A stretch of 13,299 nucleotides of DNA, taken from assembly GCA_035406685.1 (NCBI GenBank), contig DAONLM010000070.1, positions 1 to 13,299 of the forward strand, given 5' to 3'. The notes under the pieces were generated by a model. The model saw only the letters and a program-made list of their open reading frames with translations. It was not told where the DNA came from and did not search any database. A program made the translations under genes and the position numbers. This DNA comes from DAONLM01 sp035406685 (GTDB lineage: Bacteria > Spirochaetota > GWE2-31-10 > MWDO01). Of the stretch, positions 1-6,192 are shown piece by piece; the stretch's first letter is position 1; every line of letters starts with the position of its first letter.

Positions 1-232
1 GATTGCTGCAAGATTTTTTCTTGATTGCCCCTTTATTGTGGCAAATTGTCCACCAACATAAAGAGTGTTTCCAGATAATGCAAGAGTATTAACAGGGCCA
101 TTAGGATAAACATCCAAGGATGTAACATTACCAGTAGAAGTATCGATTGCTGCAAAATTTTGTCTTGTCTGGCCTCCTATTTTACTAAAATTACCACCAA
201 CATATAAAGTTGTTCCTGATAATAGTAAGGTA
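1..232 (-). repeat. Intragenic direct repeats, 144-bp period
   Basis: The segment starting at 1 recurs at 145 (shared GATTGCTGCA and CCACCAACATA blocks at the same offset). The period is exactly 48 codons, so these are two diverged blades of the propeller gene, not a separate element. More diverged units are recognisable near 334 and 490 by the CCACCRAT block. Confidence 0.7.
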
Positions 233-717
233 TTAATATAAGTTCCTTCGCATTCGATATTAAAATCATTAAGAGTTCCATCACTATTTATTCTTGCAAT
301 ATATGTTCTTATTGTATTGCCCACTTTTGTAAAAGATCCACCGATATACCAGCCACCATTGCCATCAGAAATTACTGTATTAATTGCTTTATTTACCCTT
401 GGCATATTTTTTAAGTCTACCAAAGGTTCTCCATTTTCTGAATTAATAATTACTCCATAGCCAGTTGGCATTCCTACTTTTGTAAAATTACCACCAATGT
501 ATAAAATATGCTTTTTTTCATTATAACAAATAGAGTTAACCCCTCCATCTGTAGTATAAAAAACTTTCCCTATTGTAGTTGTTGTCGGTAAATTTATAGT
601 AGTGGCTGTGGTAAGGCCAATTTTATTTGATGGTTCAGAATTACAATCTGCACCAGTTAAAAATAAAATAGATAAAAAGATTAAAAATAAAAAAATAAAA
701 TTATAATTCTTTTTCAT
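1..717 (-). CDS. Exported delta-60-type beta-propeller protein, 5' part only
   Basis: The frame is open from an ATG at 717 to the window edge (239 codons), so the C-terminus is missing. Residues 1-22 are a lysine start plus a long hydrophobic run, a signal peptide. It is followed by TGADC with Cys25; this could be a loose spirochaete lipobox, but Asp at -1 is atypical, so lipidation is uncertain. From about residue 55 the protein is built of repeats around the motif LYVGGNFSKIGGQTR followed by AAID, as in delta-60 (DUF5122) or Kelch-like propeller blades. The last two full units are 48 residues apart. Such proteins are usually surface or periplasmic binding proteins; no ligand can be inferred. 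GGAG lies 7 nt before the ATG and supports this start. The gene is transcribed away from the repeat-rich gap at 718..1211. Confidence 0.72.
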   Translation of the reverse strand, partial: MKKNYNFIFLFLIFLSILFLTGADCNSEPSNKIGLTTATTINLPTTTTIGKVFYTTDGGVNSICYNEKKHILYIGGNFTKVGMPTGYGVIINSENGEPLVDLKNMPRVNKAINTVISDGNGGWYIGGSFTKVGNTIRTYIARINSDGTLNDFNIECEGTYINTLLLSGTTLYVGGNFSKIGGQTRQNFAAIDTSTGNVTSLDVYPNGPVNTLALSGNTLYVGGQFATIKGQSRKNLAAI

Positions 718-756
718 TTTTTACTCCAAAACAAATTTAAAAATATTTTGATAAAC

Positions 757-762
757 ATTATA
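757..762 (-). promoter_or_regulatory. Candidate -10 box for the propeller gene
   Basis: The minus strand reads TATAAT within TTGTTATAATG, about 40 nt before the ATG at 717. No good -35 box is visible at 16-18 bp (the hexamer there is ATGGAA), so this is only a partial promoter match. Confidence 0.35.
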
Positions 763-863
763 ACAAAATTTTTATTTTTTTCCATAAAATTATCTTTATT
801 TTTAAAAAAAATATATTATTTTTATAATCAAATATTTTAGAGAAAATTGAGAAGATGAAGAAG

Positions 864-913
864 AATAAAAGTGTGGCAGATATTCACCTCGTACACTAAA
901 CTCTACTTTTATT
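864..913. repeat. Inverted repeat AATAAAAGT / ACTTTTATT
   Basis: A perfect 9-bp inverted repeat has arms 864..872 and 905..913. A competing pair, TGTGG (872..876) with CCACA (921..925), overlaps it. The loop of 32 nt is more G+C-rich than its surroundings. It could be a structured RNA or a decayed element; no U-run follows on either side, so it is not an obvious terminator. Confidence 0.4.
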
Positions 914-1009
914 TAATGTACCACAACTAAAATTTTTGCTTGTGTAAGGTAGAATTTGAGAAAAATTCATAATCACTGAAAATGATTAAAATAATATTAC
1001 TTCTTATTC

Positions 1010-1065
1010 TTTCCAGTAAGGATGCTTGAAATAATTCCGGTAAGAATACTGGAATAACTTTATTT
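1010..1065 (+). repeat. Dispersed repeat, copy A
   Basis: This is a 56-bp element made of two tandem units of 24 and 23 bp, each starting TTCCRGTAAG and ending GAAATAA or GGAATAA. It matches 4382..4437 (opposite strand) at 44 of 56 positions with no gap; 8 of the 12 differences are transitions. The second unit can form a 6-bp hairpin, TTCCGG with CTGGAA around an 8-nt loop. The element is bracketed by near-complementary arms at 971..983 (AATCACTGAAAAT) and 1062..1075 (ATTTTTCAGCGATT). It may be a small non-coding mobile element or a structured RNA. Confidence 0.65.
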
Positions 1066-1092
1066 TTCAGCGATTTTTAAAAAAAGTGTCTA

Positions 1093-1117
1093 AAATTTTT
1101 ATAATTAATAAAAATTT
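1093..1117 (-). terminator. Weak A/T-only hairpin, possible chemoreceptor terminator
   Basis: AAATTTTTA (1093..1101) pairs perfectly with TAAAAATTT (1109..1117). On the minus strand a run of seven T begins about 7 nt later. It lies 95 bp past the chemoreceptor stop and has no G-C pair, so it is weak. Confidence 0.25.
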
Positions 1118-1211
1118 CAACTTAAAATCTTATACTCCTTTTTCTCTGAAAAAATTATAAGAGGATAAAACTATCAAAATAACACCGTCAAGGTCTATTA
1201 TATTTGAATAT

Positions 1212-3107
1212 TTATAATTTCATATCTTTATATTTATTAAATTTATTTAAAAAATCAGATATTCTTGTAACTAGTAAAACACTTTCTTCAGAAGTCTTTC
1301 TTAATTCCGGGATTTTTGAAATCAATTCAGTTGTAAGATTTATATATTCAAAAGAAGTCTTTCTGTTTTCTTCAGAAAAATTCTCAAGCATATTTACTTT
1401 TTCGGTTAATTCTTTTGAAAACTCTTTCTGCTTATCTAGTTCAACCGATATCTCTTCTAATATACTAAATATCAATTTTGTAGACATTACTACATCTTCA
1501 ATATTTTTTAGCTGAATTCCAATATATTCGTTTAAAGAATCTATTGCCTCTTTATTATCAAATGATAGATCGAGCGTTTCCTCTAATTTCTTACTCCCAT
1601 CTTTTGAAATCGCAACAGCACTTGATATTTTACCTGATATAGTTTTTATTGCTTCTATTATATCTTTTGCCTTTTTACTTGTATCAGTAGAAAGTTTTCT
1701 TATCTCATGGGCAACAATTGCAAATCCTTTCCCATATTGTCCAGAATGAGCAGATTCAATGGATGCATTTATTGATAAAAGATTGGTTTTTTCAGCTATA
1801 TTCGATATAACATCCGATATCTCTCTTATTGTATTTGATGACTTTTCTACTTCTGTAATTGACTTTATAGAAGAAGAGAGTAACTGATTTACTTCATATG
1901 CATAATCATTTAGTTTGTCAGAAATTTCTCTTGTTTTATAAGAAAGTTCTTTTATTTTATCTGTATTTTTATTTAAATCCTCAATCATACTCTCATCATT
2001 TTTTATATTATTATTATAATTGTGATTAATATGAATTATGATTGTATTAATATTATTAATAATTTCATTAATCTTATTATTTACCCCTTCTATATTTTCT
2101 ATCTCAATCTTTGATCTATTTTCTATCTTTACTATATTTTCTTTTATCATATTAAGACTCGATTCAAAATATATTAATAGCTCATTGAAATTATTTAAAA
2201 ATTCTTCTATATTTTTAATATCTTTTATAAAATAATCCACATCCTTAAAAAGATTAATAAAATTATTTGTTTGAATTGCAAGATTATTATATAATTTTGA
2301 AATTGTAAATATTAAAAATAAAAAAGTAAAAATTATTCCAGATGTTATAACAATCTGTAATATTAAAGTAAATATTAAAGGAGAAAAAATAAGCCTAAAT
2401 AGATTTATTTTAGGCTCAATTCTTACTATTTTAAAATTGTTATTATCAAAATAATCAGTTATTTTTATATTTAAAAAAGATTTTACTTCTTTATTTTCTA
2501 TTTTTATATATGAATTTAAAAAATCTTCAGCATCTTTAATATCGTCTTCTTTTAAAAGAATCCCAAATATTTCAATACCCTCTGTGTAAGGAAGCCCCCT
2601 ATCATCACATATTGGGCTTGCTTTTAATAGTATTATGAAATTTCCTCTTATTATTATATATTCATTATCTTGCGATGCTTTATTCATATTCGTATTTTTA
2701 TATATCTCTTTTATAAAATTCTCCTGAAAAATAAAATCTAAATTTTCAATTTCAACGCCATCTTTTATTAAAATTTTATCTTTTACAATTATAGCACAAA
2801 TATCATTCTTATCCGCATTTCCAGCCTTCCATGTTATAATATCCTCTTCTAATAGCCTATTATTTTTTATCTTTCTTGCAATATCGGTCCATTCACTATA
2901 ACCATTTACAAAATTAGAAAGAATATCAAATTTTACTTTTATAAATTTATTCCAGATATTCACAAGTTCAGATCTTCTTGATTTGTTAAAATTATCAATA
3001 CTTCTCAATCCTATAAATATTGATAAAATCACTTGAACAATTATGATAATAGAAAAAATAATTATTAATAAAATACTATATCTTTTTAATTTTTTAAATT
3101 GTTGCAT
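1212..3107 (-). CDS. Methyl-accepting chemotaxis protein with periplasmic sensor domain
   Basis: This 631-residue transmembrane chemoreceptor should signal through CheW/CheA to the flagellar motor. Membrane segments are at about residues 10-33 and 238-268. The region between them (about 200 residues) is periplasmic. Its SEWTDIARKI segment and a late PICDDRGLPYTEG segment resemble CHASE4 domains, which is a family guess. The cytoplasmic part is largely coiled coil. The diagnostic hairpin tip is at about 436-472 (EKTNLLSINASIESAHSGQY, then GKGFAIVAHEIRKL). No HAMP domain is recognisable after the second membrane segment; about 175 residues lie on each side of the tip. The C-terminus ends in KDMKL with no obvious CheR-binding pentapeptide. 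AAGGA precedes the ATG. It follows pyrB after 107 bp, so it may be read from its own promoter or by read-through. Confidence 0.93.
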   Translation of the reverse strand: MQQFKKLKRYSILLIIIFSIIIIVQVILSIFIGLRSIDNFNKSRRSELVNIWNKFIKVKFDILSNFVNGYSEWTDIARKIKNNRLLEEDIITWKAGNADKNDICAIIVKDKILIKDGVEIENLDFIFQENFIKEIYKNTNMNKASQDNEYIIIRGNFIILLKASPICDDRGLPYTEGIEIFGILLKEDDIKDAEDFLNSYIKIENKEVKSFLNIKITDYFDNNNFKIVRIEPKINLFRLIFSPLIFTLILQIVITSGIIFTFLFLIFTISKLYNNLAIQTNNFINLFKDVDYFIKDIKNIEEFLNNFNELLIYFESSLNMIKENIVKIENRSKIEIENIEGVNNKINEIINNINTIIIHINHNYNNNIKNDESMIEDLNKNTDKIKELSYKTREISDKLNDYAYEVNQLLSSSIKSITEVEKSSNTIREISDVISNIAEKTNLLSINASIESAHSGQYGKGFAIVAHEIRKLSTDTSKKAKDIIEAIKTISGKISSAVAISKDGSKKLEETLDLSFDNKEAIDSLNEYIGIQLKNIEDVVMSTKLIFSILEEISVELDKQKEFSKELTEKVNMLENFSEENRKTSFEYINLTTELISKIPELRKTSEESVLLVTRISDFLNKFNKYKDMKL

Positions 3108-3214
3108 ATTTTTCCTTAAAAAATCTTTTTAATATTATAAGAAAAGGCATATTTCCTATTTTTTTTAAATATCACAATTTAGACTCAAGTTCAACAATTT
3201 TTTTATAACATTAT

Positions 3215-4132
3215 TCAATTTATTACACCCATGACAAGTCCTAATATTGCCTGACGGACTGGTATTCCATTATGAGCCTGCTCAAAATATATGGCATTTT
3301 TGGATTTATCTACTGCTGGATCTATTTCATCAAATCTTGGCAAAGGATGCATAATTTTTGTCTCTTCTCCAAGAATATTCAATGTCTCTGGCGTTATTTT
3401 ATAGCATCCAGCCACCTTTTCGTATTCCTGTAAATCCCCGAATCTTTCTCTTTGAATTCTTGTAACATACAATACATCAAGATCTTTTCCCACATCTACG
3501 AGAGAATCTGTTTCTATATACTTTATATTTGCCTTTTCAATGTATTTCTTACACTCTTCTGGCATCCTTAAAAGTTTTGGTGATATAAGATAAAGTTTTA
3601 TGTTATAAAAACTTAAAGCCATAGAAAGACTGTGAACTGTTCTACCATATTTTAAATCTCCAAGTAATCCAATACTTAAGCCGTCTATCTTGCCAAAATA
3701 TTCTCTAATTGTATATAAATCTAAAAGAGTTTGAGTAGGATGTTGATTTGATCCATCTCCTGCATTGATTATTGGTTTTGAGGAAACCTCTGAAGCAAGC
3801 CTTGCTGCCCCTTCATAAGGATGCCTTATTACAATGGCATCACAATATCCGCAAACTGTTTTTATAGTATCAATAAGAGTTTCCCCTTTTTGAATAGAAG
3901 ATATCGAAGGATCTGCTATGCCAAAGAAACTACCACCCATTAAAGAAATAGCAGCCTCAAAAGATAATCTTGTTCTTGTAGAAGGTTCAAAAAAGAGTGT
4001 TGCAAGAACCTTCCCTTTTAAAAAATTATTATAATAGCCATTTTTTACCTCATAAGCCTTTTGTAGTATATAGTCAATTTCTTCTTTTTTAAAATCTCTA
4101 AATGAAATAATATTTCTGTTTTTAAAATTCAT
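3215..4132 (-). CDS. pyrB: Aspartate carbamoyltransferase catalytic subunit
   Basis: It joins carbamoyl phosphate and L-aspartate to give N-carbamoyl-L-aspartate, the committed step of pyrimidine synthesis, in the cytoplasm. Its 305 residues are full length for the family. Carbamoyl-phosphate-binding STRTR is at residues 51-55 within FFEPSTRTRLSFEAA. Other conserved features are a lysine in the QKGET loop (82), RHP at 103-105, HPTQ at 131-134, the YGRTVHS turn at 162-168, the TRIQRERF segment near 224-231 and HPLPR at 262-266. All expected active-site residues appear present. The C-terminal AHNGIPVRQAILGLVMG is typical of ATCases. No pyrI regulatory gene follows. The ribosome binding site AGAGGGGG lies about 6 nt before the ATG. 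A terminator hairpin and leader ORF directly upstream point to transcription attenuation (see 4151..4355). Confidence 0.97.
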   Translation of the reverse strand: MNFKNRNIISFRDFKKEEIDYILQKAYEVKNGYYNNFLKGKVLATLFFEPSTRTRLSFEAAISLMGGSFFGIADPSISSIQKGETLIDTIKTVCGYCDAIVIRHPYEGAARLASEVSSKPIINAGDGSNQHPTQTLLDLYTIREYFGKIDGLSIGLLGDLKYGRTVHSLSMALSFYNIKLYLISPKLLRMPEECKKYIEKANIKYIETDSLVDVGKDLDVLYVTRIQRERFGDLQEYEKVAGCYKITPETLNILGEETKIMHPLPRFDEIDPAVDKSKNAIYFEQAHNGIPVRQAILGLVMGVIN

Positions 4133-4150
4133 TTTTAGCCCCCTCTAATA

Positions 4151-4191
4151 ATAAAAAAATAAGGCTGTCTTAATCATAGACAGCCTTATTT
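4151..4191 (-). terminator. pyrB leader terminator (attenuator)
   Basis: On the minus strand AAATAAGGCTGTCT (4191..4178) pairs perfectly over 14 bp with AGACAGCCTTATTT (4170..4157) around the 7-nt loop ATGATTA. The 3' arm runs directly into a T-rich tract, and the pyrB ATG is only about 20 nt further on. This is a textbook intrinsic terminator placed between the pyrB promoter and its ribosome binding site. The upstream ferritin gene already has its own terminator at 4654..4683, so this one most plausibly controls pyrB itself. Confidence 0.85.
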
Positions 4192-4286
4192 AAAAAATAG
4201 TTATATTTATTTTTAAAAAATCTAAAAAAAGATCTTTTAATTTTGTTAGTATTTTTAAAAAATACGATATCTATATTTTTAGTCAT
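4170..4286 (-). CDS. Putative 38-residue pyrB leader peptide
   Basis: ATG at 4286..4284 opens a frame of 38 codons that ends at TAA, 4172..4170. That stop sits at the loop/3'-arm junction of the attenuator hairpin, so a ribosome finishing this peptide would cover the 5' arm and block the terminator. The coding strand has runs of U immediately before the hairpin (TTTTTTT, TTTTTT, TTTTTT), giving a Phe/Lys/Asn/Tyr-rich peptide ending FLNKAVYD. E. coli pyrBI has the same arrangement: a leader of about 44 codons, a U-rich pause region and a terminator before pyrB. An in-frame TAA lies two codons upstream, so the ATG is the natural start. The weak point is the ribosome binding site: AAAAGG ends 14 nt before the ATG, farther than usual. 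By my rough estimate an open frame this long has a chance of a few percent in sequence this A+T-rich. Confidence 0.55.
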   Translation of the reverse strand: MTKNIDIVFFKNTNKIKRSFFRFFKNKYNYFLNKAVYD

Positions 4287-4326
4287 AAATTATACTACTA
4301 CCTTTTCTTTATACTATTTAAGAAAG

Positions 4327-4355
4327 AAAATAAATTTTTTTTTTATTTTGGTCAA
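4327..4355 (-). promoter_or_regulatory. Predicted pyrB promoter
   Basis: The minus strand has -35 TTGACC (4355..4350), a 17-bp spacer that is nearly all A, and -10 TATTTT (4332..4327). Transcription would start near 4320, about 34 nt before the leader ATG. It lies 26 bp beyond the end of dispersed repeat copy B. Confidence 0.5.
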
Positions 4356-4381
4356 TATATTAATTTTAAATTTTACCATAC

Positions 4382-4437
4382 AAATAAAGTTATTTCAGTA
4401 TCATTACGGGGAGTATTCCCAGTATTCCTGCTGGAAA
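4382..4437 (-). repeat. Dispersed repeat, copy B
   Basis: This is the inverted partner of 1010..1065, with 44 of 56 identical positions and no gap. It has the same two-unit structure: unit 1 begins TTCCAGCAGGAATACTGG and unit 2 ends ATACTGAAATAA. The last 12 bases, ATAACTTTATTT, are identical in both copies. It is bracketed by a perfect 9-bp inverted repeat, TTTTACCAT at 4371..4379 and ATGGTAAAA at 4443..4451. This arm sequence is unrelated to the arms around copy A. Confidence 0.65.
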
Positions 4438-4500
4438 CAGTGATGGTAAAAAATTGAAAGTTGTTAACTCTAATATTATTTTAATTAATATATTTCAATC

Positions 4501-4532
4501 TAAGTAACGACAATTGTCGTAAGATTTACTTA
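4501..4532. promoter_or_regulatory. Nested palindrome, possible operator or RNA hairpin
   Basis: ACGACAATTGTCGT at 4507..4520 is a perfect 14-bp palindrome. It is enclosed by TAAGTA (4501..4506) and TACTTA (4527..4532), also complementary. It lies about 150 bp upstream of the predicted pyrB -35 box, far for a repressor site. I do not recognise the motif as a known operator. Confidence 0.35.
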
Positions 4533-4653
4533 CTATTAATTATATAAAAAATGGGTATAGATTTGGATGTATACAGATAGATCCAATATATTATTTTATT
4601 TAAAATAACAACTAAATTTTAATTCCAAAGAGAAAGAGCTACACAAAAAATAC

Positions 4654-4683
4654 AGATATCCCCTTTTTAAAAAGGGGATATCT
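4654..4683 (-). terminator. Ferritin gene terminator
   Basis: This is a perfect 30-bp palindrome: AGATATCCCC, TTTTTAAAAA, GGGGATATCT. On the minus strand it begins 28 bp after the ferritin stop and is followed by GTATTTTTTG, a U-rich tail. It isolates the ferritin transcript from the pyrB leader. No other gene is visible between here and the pyrB leader ORF. Confidence 0.85.
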
Positions 4684-4711
4684 ATTTTAAAAATAATAAT
4701 TTAATTTTAGA

Positions 4712-5212
4712 CTATTTTGCATTCTTTAACATTAATTCAAGATCTTCTGCTAAAGCCTGCAAATCCTCTTCATGTTCTACTTCATCTGTAAGAATTTGGA
4801 CTGCTAAATTATATGTTACCATGTCTTTATTGAAAGTCATGTCCATAATTTTTTTATATACAGATATGGCACACTGTTCACCTTTAATATTCTGTTCAAT
4901 AACTTTTCCGACATAAGGATCAACTGGGGCATCATACCCACAATTTGTATTTTTAAACCAATCCTGTGGATTTAATAAAGGTGTACCACCAAGTTGAATT
5001 ATTCTATTTGAAACAAGATCAGCATGCCTTAATTCATCTGCTGCATGTTGTGTTAGTTCTGCAATAAGAGCATCTTTCATTGGACCTCTTGTAACTTTTG
5101 CCCCAATCCAATATTGATAATAGGCAAGCCATTCATCTGCAAAAGCTTTGTTTAAAAGATTAATAAGTTCTTTTACATCAAGCCCCACTATTTCTATACC
5201 TTTTGTTCCCAT
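4712..5212 (-). CDS. Ferritin-like (Dps-like) iron-binding protein
   Basis: This 166-residue four-helix protein of the ferritin-like superfamily probably oxidises and stores iron or removes peroxide in the cytoplasm. Candidate metal ligands are regularly spaced: E27 (FADEWLAYYQY), E60 and H63 (DELRHAD), E112 (GEQC), E144 and H147 (DEVEHEED). Two cysteines, C91 (NTNCGYD) and C114 (GEQCAIS), flank the third ligand helix. A Cys pair at about this spacing is what I recall for the Dps-like thioferritin (DPSL) subgroup of archaea and anaerobes. The assignment to that subgroup is inference; bacterioferritin-like is the alternative. GGAGGAG 6 nt before the ATG is a strong ribosome binding site. The gene has its own promoter inside the end of the amidohydrolase gene and its own terminator. 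Confidence 0.88.
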   Translation of the reverse strand: MGTKGIEIVGLDVKELINLLNKAFADEWLAYYQYWIGAKVTRGPMKDALIAELTQHAADELRHADLVSNRIIQLGGTPLLNPQDWFKNTNCGYDAPVDPYVGKVIEQNIKGEQCAISVYKKIMDMTFNKDMVTYNLAVQILTDEVEHEEDLQALAEDLELMLKNAK

Positions 5213-5239
5213 AATAATCTCCTCCTTTGAATATATTTT

Positions 5240-5258
5240 TATCCTCTTAATGAGGATA
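5240..5258. promoter_or_regulatory. Inverted repeat at the ferritin transcription start
   Basis: TATCCTC (5240..5246) and GAGGATA (5252..5258) are perfect 7-bp arms around TTAAT. The repeat begins about 8 nt past the predicted -10 box, so it covers roughly +2 to +20. No U-run follows, so it is not a terminator. It could be a repressor operator (iron or redox sensing would fit the gene) or a 5' stem-loop in the mRNA. It does not match a standard Fur or PerR box that I know. Confidence 0.45.
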
Positions 5259-5264
5259 TTAAAG

Positions 5265-6071
5265 TTATTGTATCATAAAATTAAAATTTTTACAAAAAAT
5301 TTTTTCTTTGAATTCTTCGCTTATTTTTAAATCTAAAATGAAATCAACCTGATCTTTTTGTTTTTGCCAGGGAGAATCACTTCCAAATATAAATCTATCA
5401 GAAGAGTGTTTATTTAAAATAGTATATAAAATTTTTTCATCTTTATCTATAATTTCATTGCCAAAGGATGTATCAAAATATACATCTTCTCCACATAGAT
5501 TTTCTATAACATCTTCCCATATTTGCCATCCCCCAAAATGTGCTGCTACAATTTTTAGATTTTTAAACTCTCTTTTTACATTTTTTATTCTTGCCGGTAA
5601 TGCTCGTTTATCATCTGGATAAGCAATATCAAATCCAGCATGAAAGAGAATAAAAATTCTTTTCTCCTGAATATAATCATAAATCGGAAACATCTTTTTA
5701 TCATCAATTGTAAATTCCTGATACATTGGATGAAGTTTTATTCCTATAATTCCAGCATTTACAATTTTATCTATATCATCCATCCAGTTTGGATTATCTG
5801 GATAAAAAGATGCGAGTGGGATAATTCTTTCTGACTTTATATTTTTGCACCATTCTACAATAGAATTTATCTGCTCTGGTTTTGTTGCTATGTTTGCAAT
5901 ACATGATTTTGTTATATTTGCTTCATCCATTGATTTTAATAAACCATTTATGGTCCCGTCTGTATATGCTTTATATGGTCCAGAATGTTCTTCAAGTTTA
6001 TTGATCGCTTTTTCTGCTAAAAAATCCGGAAAGGCATGAGCATGAATATCAATGATTTCTAAATTTTTCAT
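5265..6071 (-). CDS. Metal-dependent hydrolase, amidohydrolase-2 (TIM barrel) family
   Basis: This 268-residue protein is a complete amidohydrolase-2 domain. The metal-binding HxH is at residues 10-12 (IIDIHAHAFPDF). Later strands carry IKLHP (111-115), ILFHAGFD (141-148), AAHFGGWQIW (176-185) and the final aspartate in FGSDSPW (229-235). Family members include amidases, decarboxylases such as ACMSD and o-pyrocatechuate-type enzymes, and many of unknown substrate; I cannot name this one's substrate. The ribosome binding site is poor (AAAGATG, about 6 nt upstream). The start lies only 37 bp after the tRNA-Arg gene on the same strand, leaving little room for a separate promoter, so co-transcription with the tRNA is likely. 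The last 31 bp contain the ferritin promoter. Confidence 0.9.
   Translation of the reverse strand: MKNLEIIDIHAHAFPDFLAEKAINKLEEHSGPYKAYTDGTINGLLKSMDEANITKSCIANIATKPEQINSIVEWCKNIKSERIIPLASFYPDNPNWMDDIDKIVNAGIIGIKLHPMYQEFTIDDKKMFPIYDYIQEKRIFILFHAGFDIAYPDDKRALPARIKNVKREFKNLKIVAAHFGGWQIWEDVIENLCGEDVYFDTSFGNEIIDKDEKILYTILNKHSSDRFIFGSDSPWQKQKDQVDFILDLKISEEFKEKIFCKNFNFMIQ
5267..5295 (-). promoter_or_regulatory. Predicted ferritin promoter
   Basis: The minus strand has -35 TTGTAA (5295..5290), exactly 17 bp, then -10 TACAAT (5272..5267). The -10 box overlaps the amidohydrolase stop codon, so ferritin can be expressed independently of the upstream genes. Confidence 0.65.
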
Positions 6072-6108
6072 TTTTACATCTTTATATTTAAAATAATATT
6101 AAAAAGAT

Positions 6109-6181
6109 TGACCCGGAGACGACTCGAACGTCCGACCAAAAGTTTAGGAAACTTCTACTCTATCCTCTGAGCTACCGGGCC
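6109..6181 (-). tRNA. tRNA-Arg (anticodon CCU)
   Basis: The minus strand folds into a full cloverleaf of 73 nt. The acceptor is GGCCCGG with CCGGGTC (one G-U pair), the D arm GCTC with GAGT, the anticodon stem GAAGT with ACTTT (one G-U), the loop TTCCTAA with anticodon CCT, the variable loop 5 nt, and the T arm GGACG with CGTCT enclosing TTCGAGT. The discriminator base is A and the 3' CCA is not encoded. It reads AGG codons. Confidence 0.96.
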
Positions 6182-6192
6182 AATTTTAATTA

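Larger units (their letters stand above)
718..1211. other. 494-bp gap without a convincing gene
   Basis: The gap lies downstream of the chemoreceptor gene and upstream of the propeller gene. It holds a candidate -10 box, an inverted repeat at 864..913, dispersed repeat copy A with flanking arms (971..1075) and an A/T-only hairpin near 1105. Very short ORFs occur (for example a 15-codon one from 981), but they have no ribosome binding site. Confidence 0.6.

Noticed and set aside
981..1028. 15-codon plus-strand ORF with a hydrophobic start, in repeat copy A
   Set aside because: There is no ribosome binding site, it ends inside the repeat, and the frame is not kept in copy B.
1010..1057. CRISPR-like tandem repeat
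   Set aside because: There are only two units, directly adjacent, with no spacers and no cas genes in the window.
1204..1515. 103-codon plus-strand frame
   Set aside because: It is antisense to the chemoreceptor's C-terminal coiled coil. The Ser/Phe/Asn-rich translation is what the complement of Glu/Lys-rich coding sequence gives.
4151..4191. Terminator of the ferritin transcript
   Set aside because: The ferritin gene has a strong terminator at 4654..4683, and this hairpin is 520 bp further on, directly against the pyrB ribosome binding site.
4243..4443. 66-codon plus-strand frame
   Set aside because: It runs antisense through the pyrB promoter, leader and repeat copy B, has no ribosome binding site, and has a composition typical of A+T-rich non-coding DNA.
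4507..4520. LexA/SOS box
   Set aside because: It is palindromic, but it does not match the LexA motifs I know from spirochaetes or other bacteria, and no SOS gene is adjacent.
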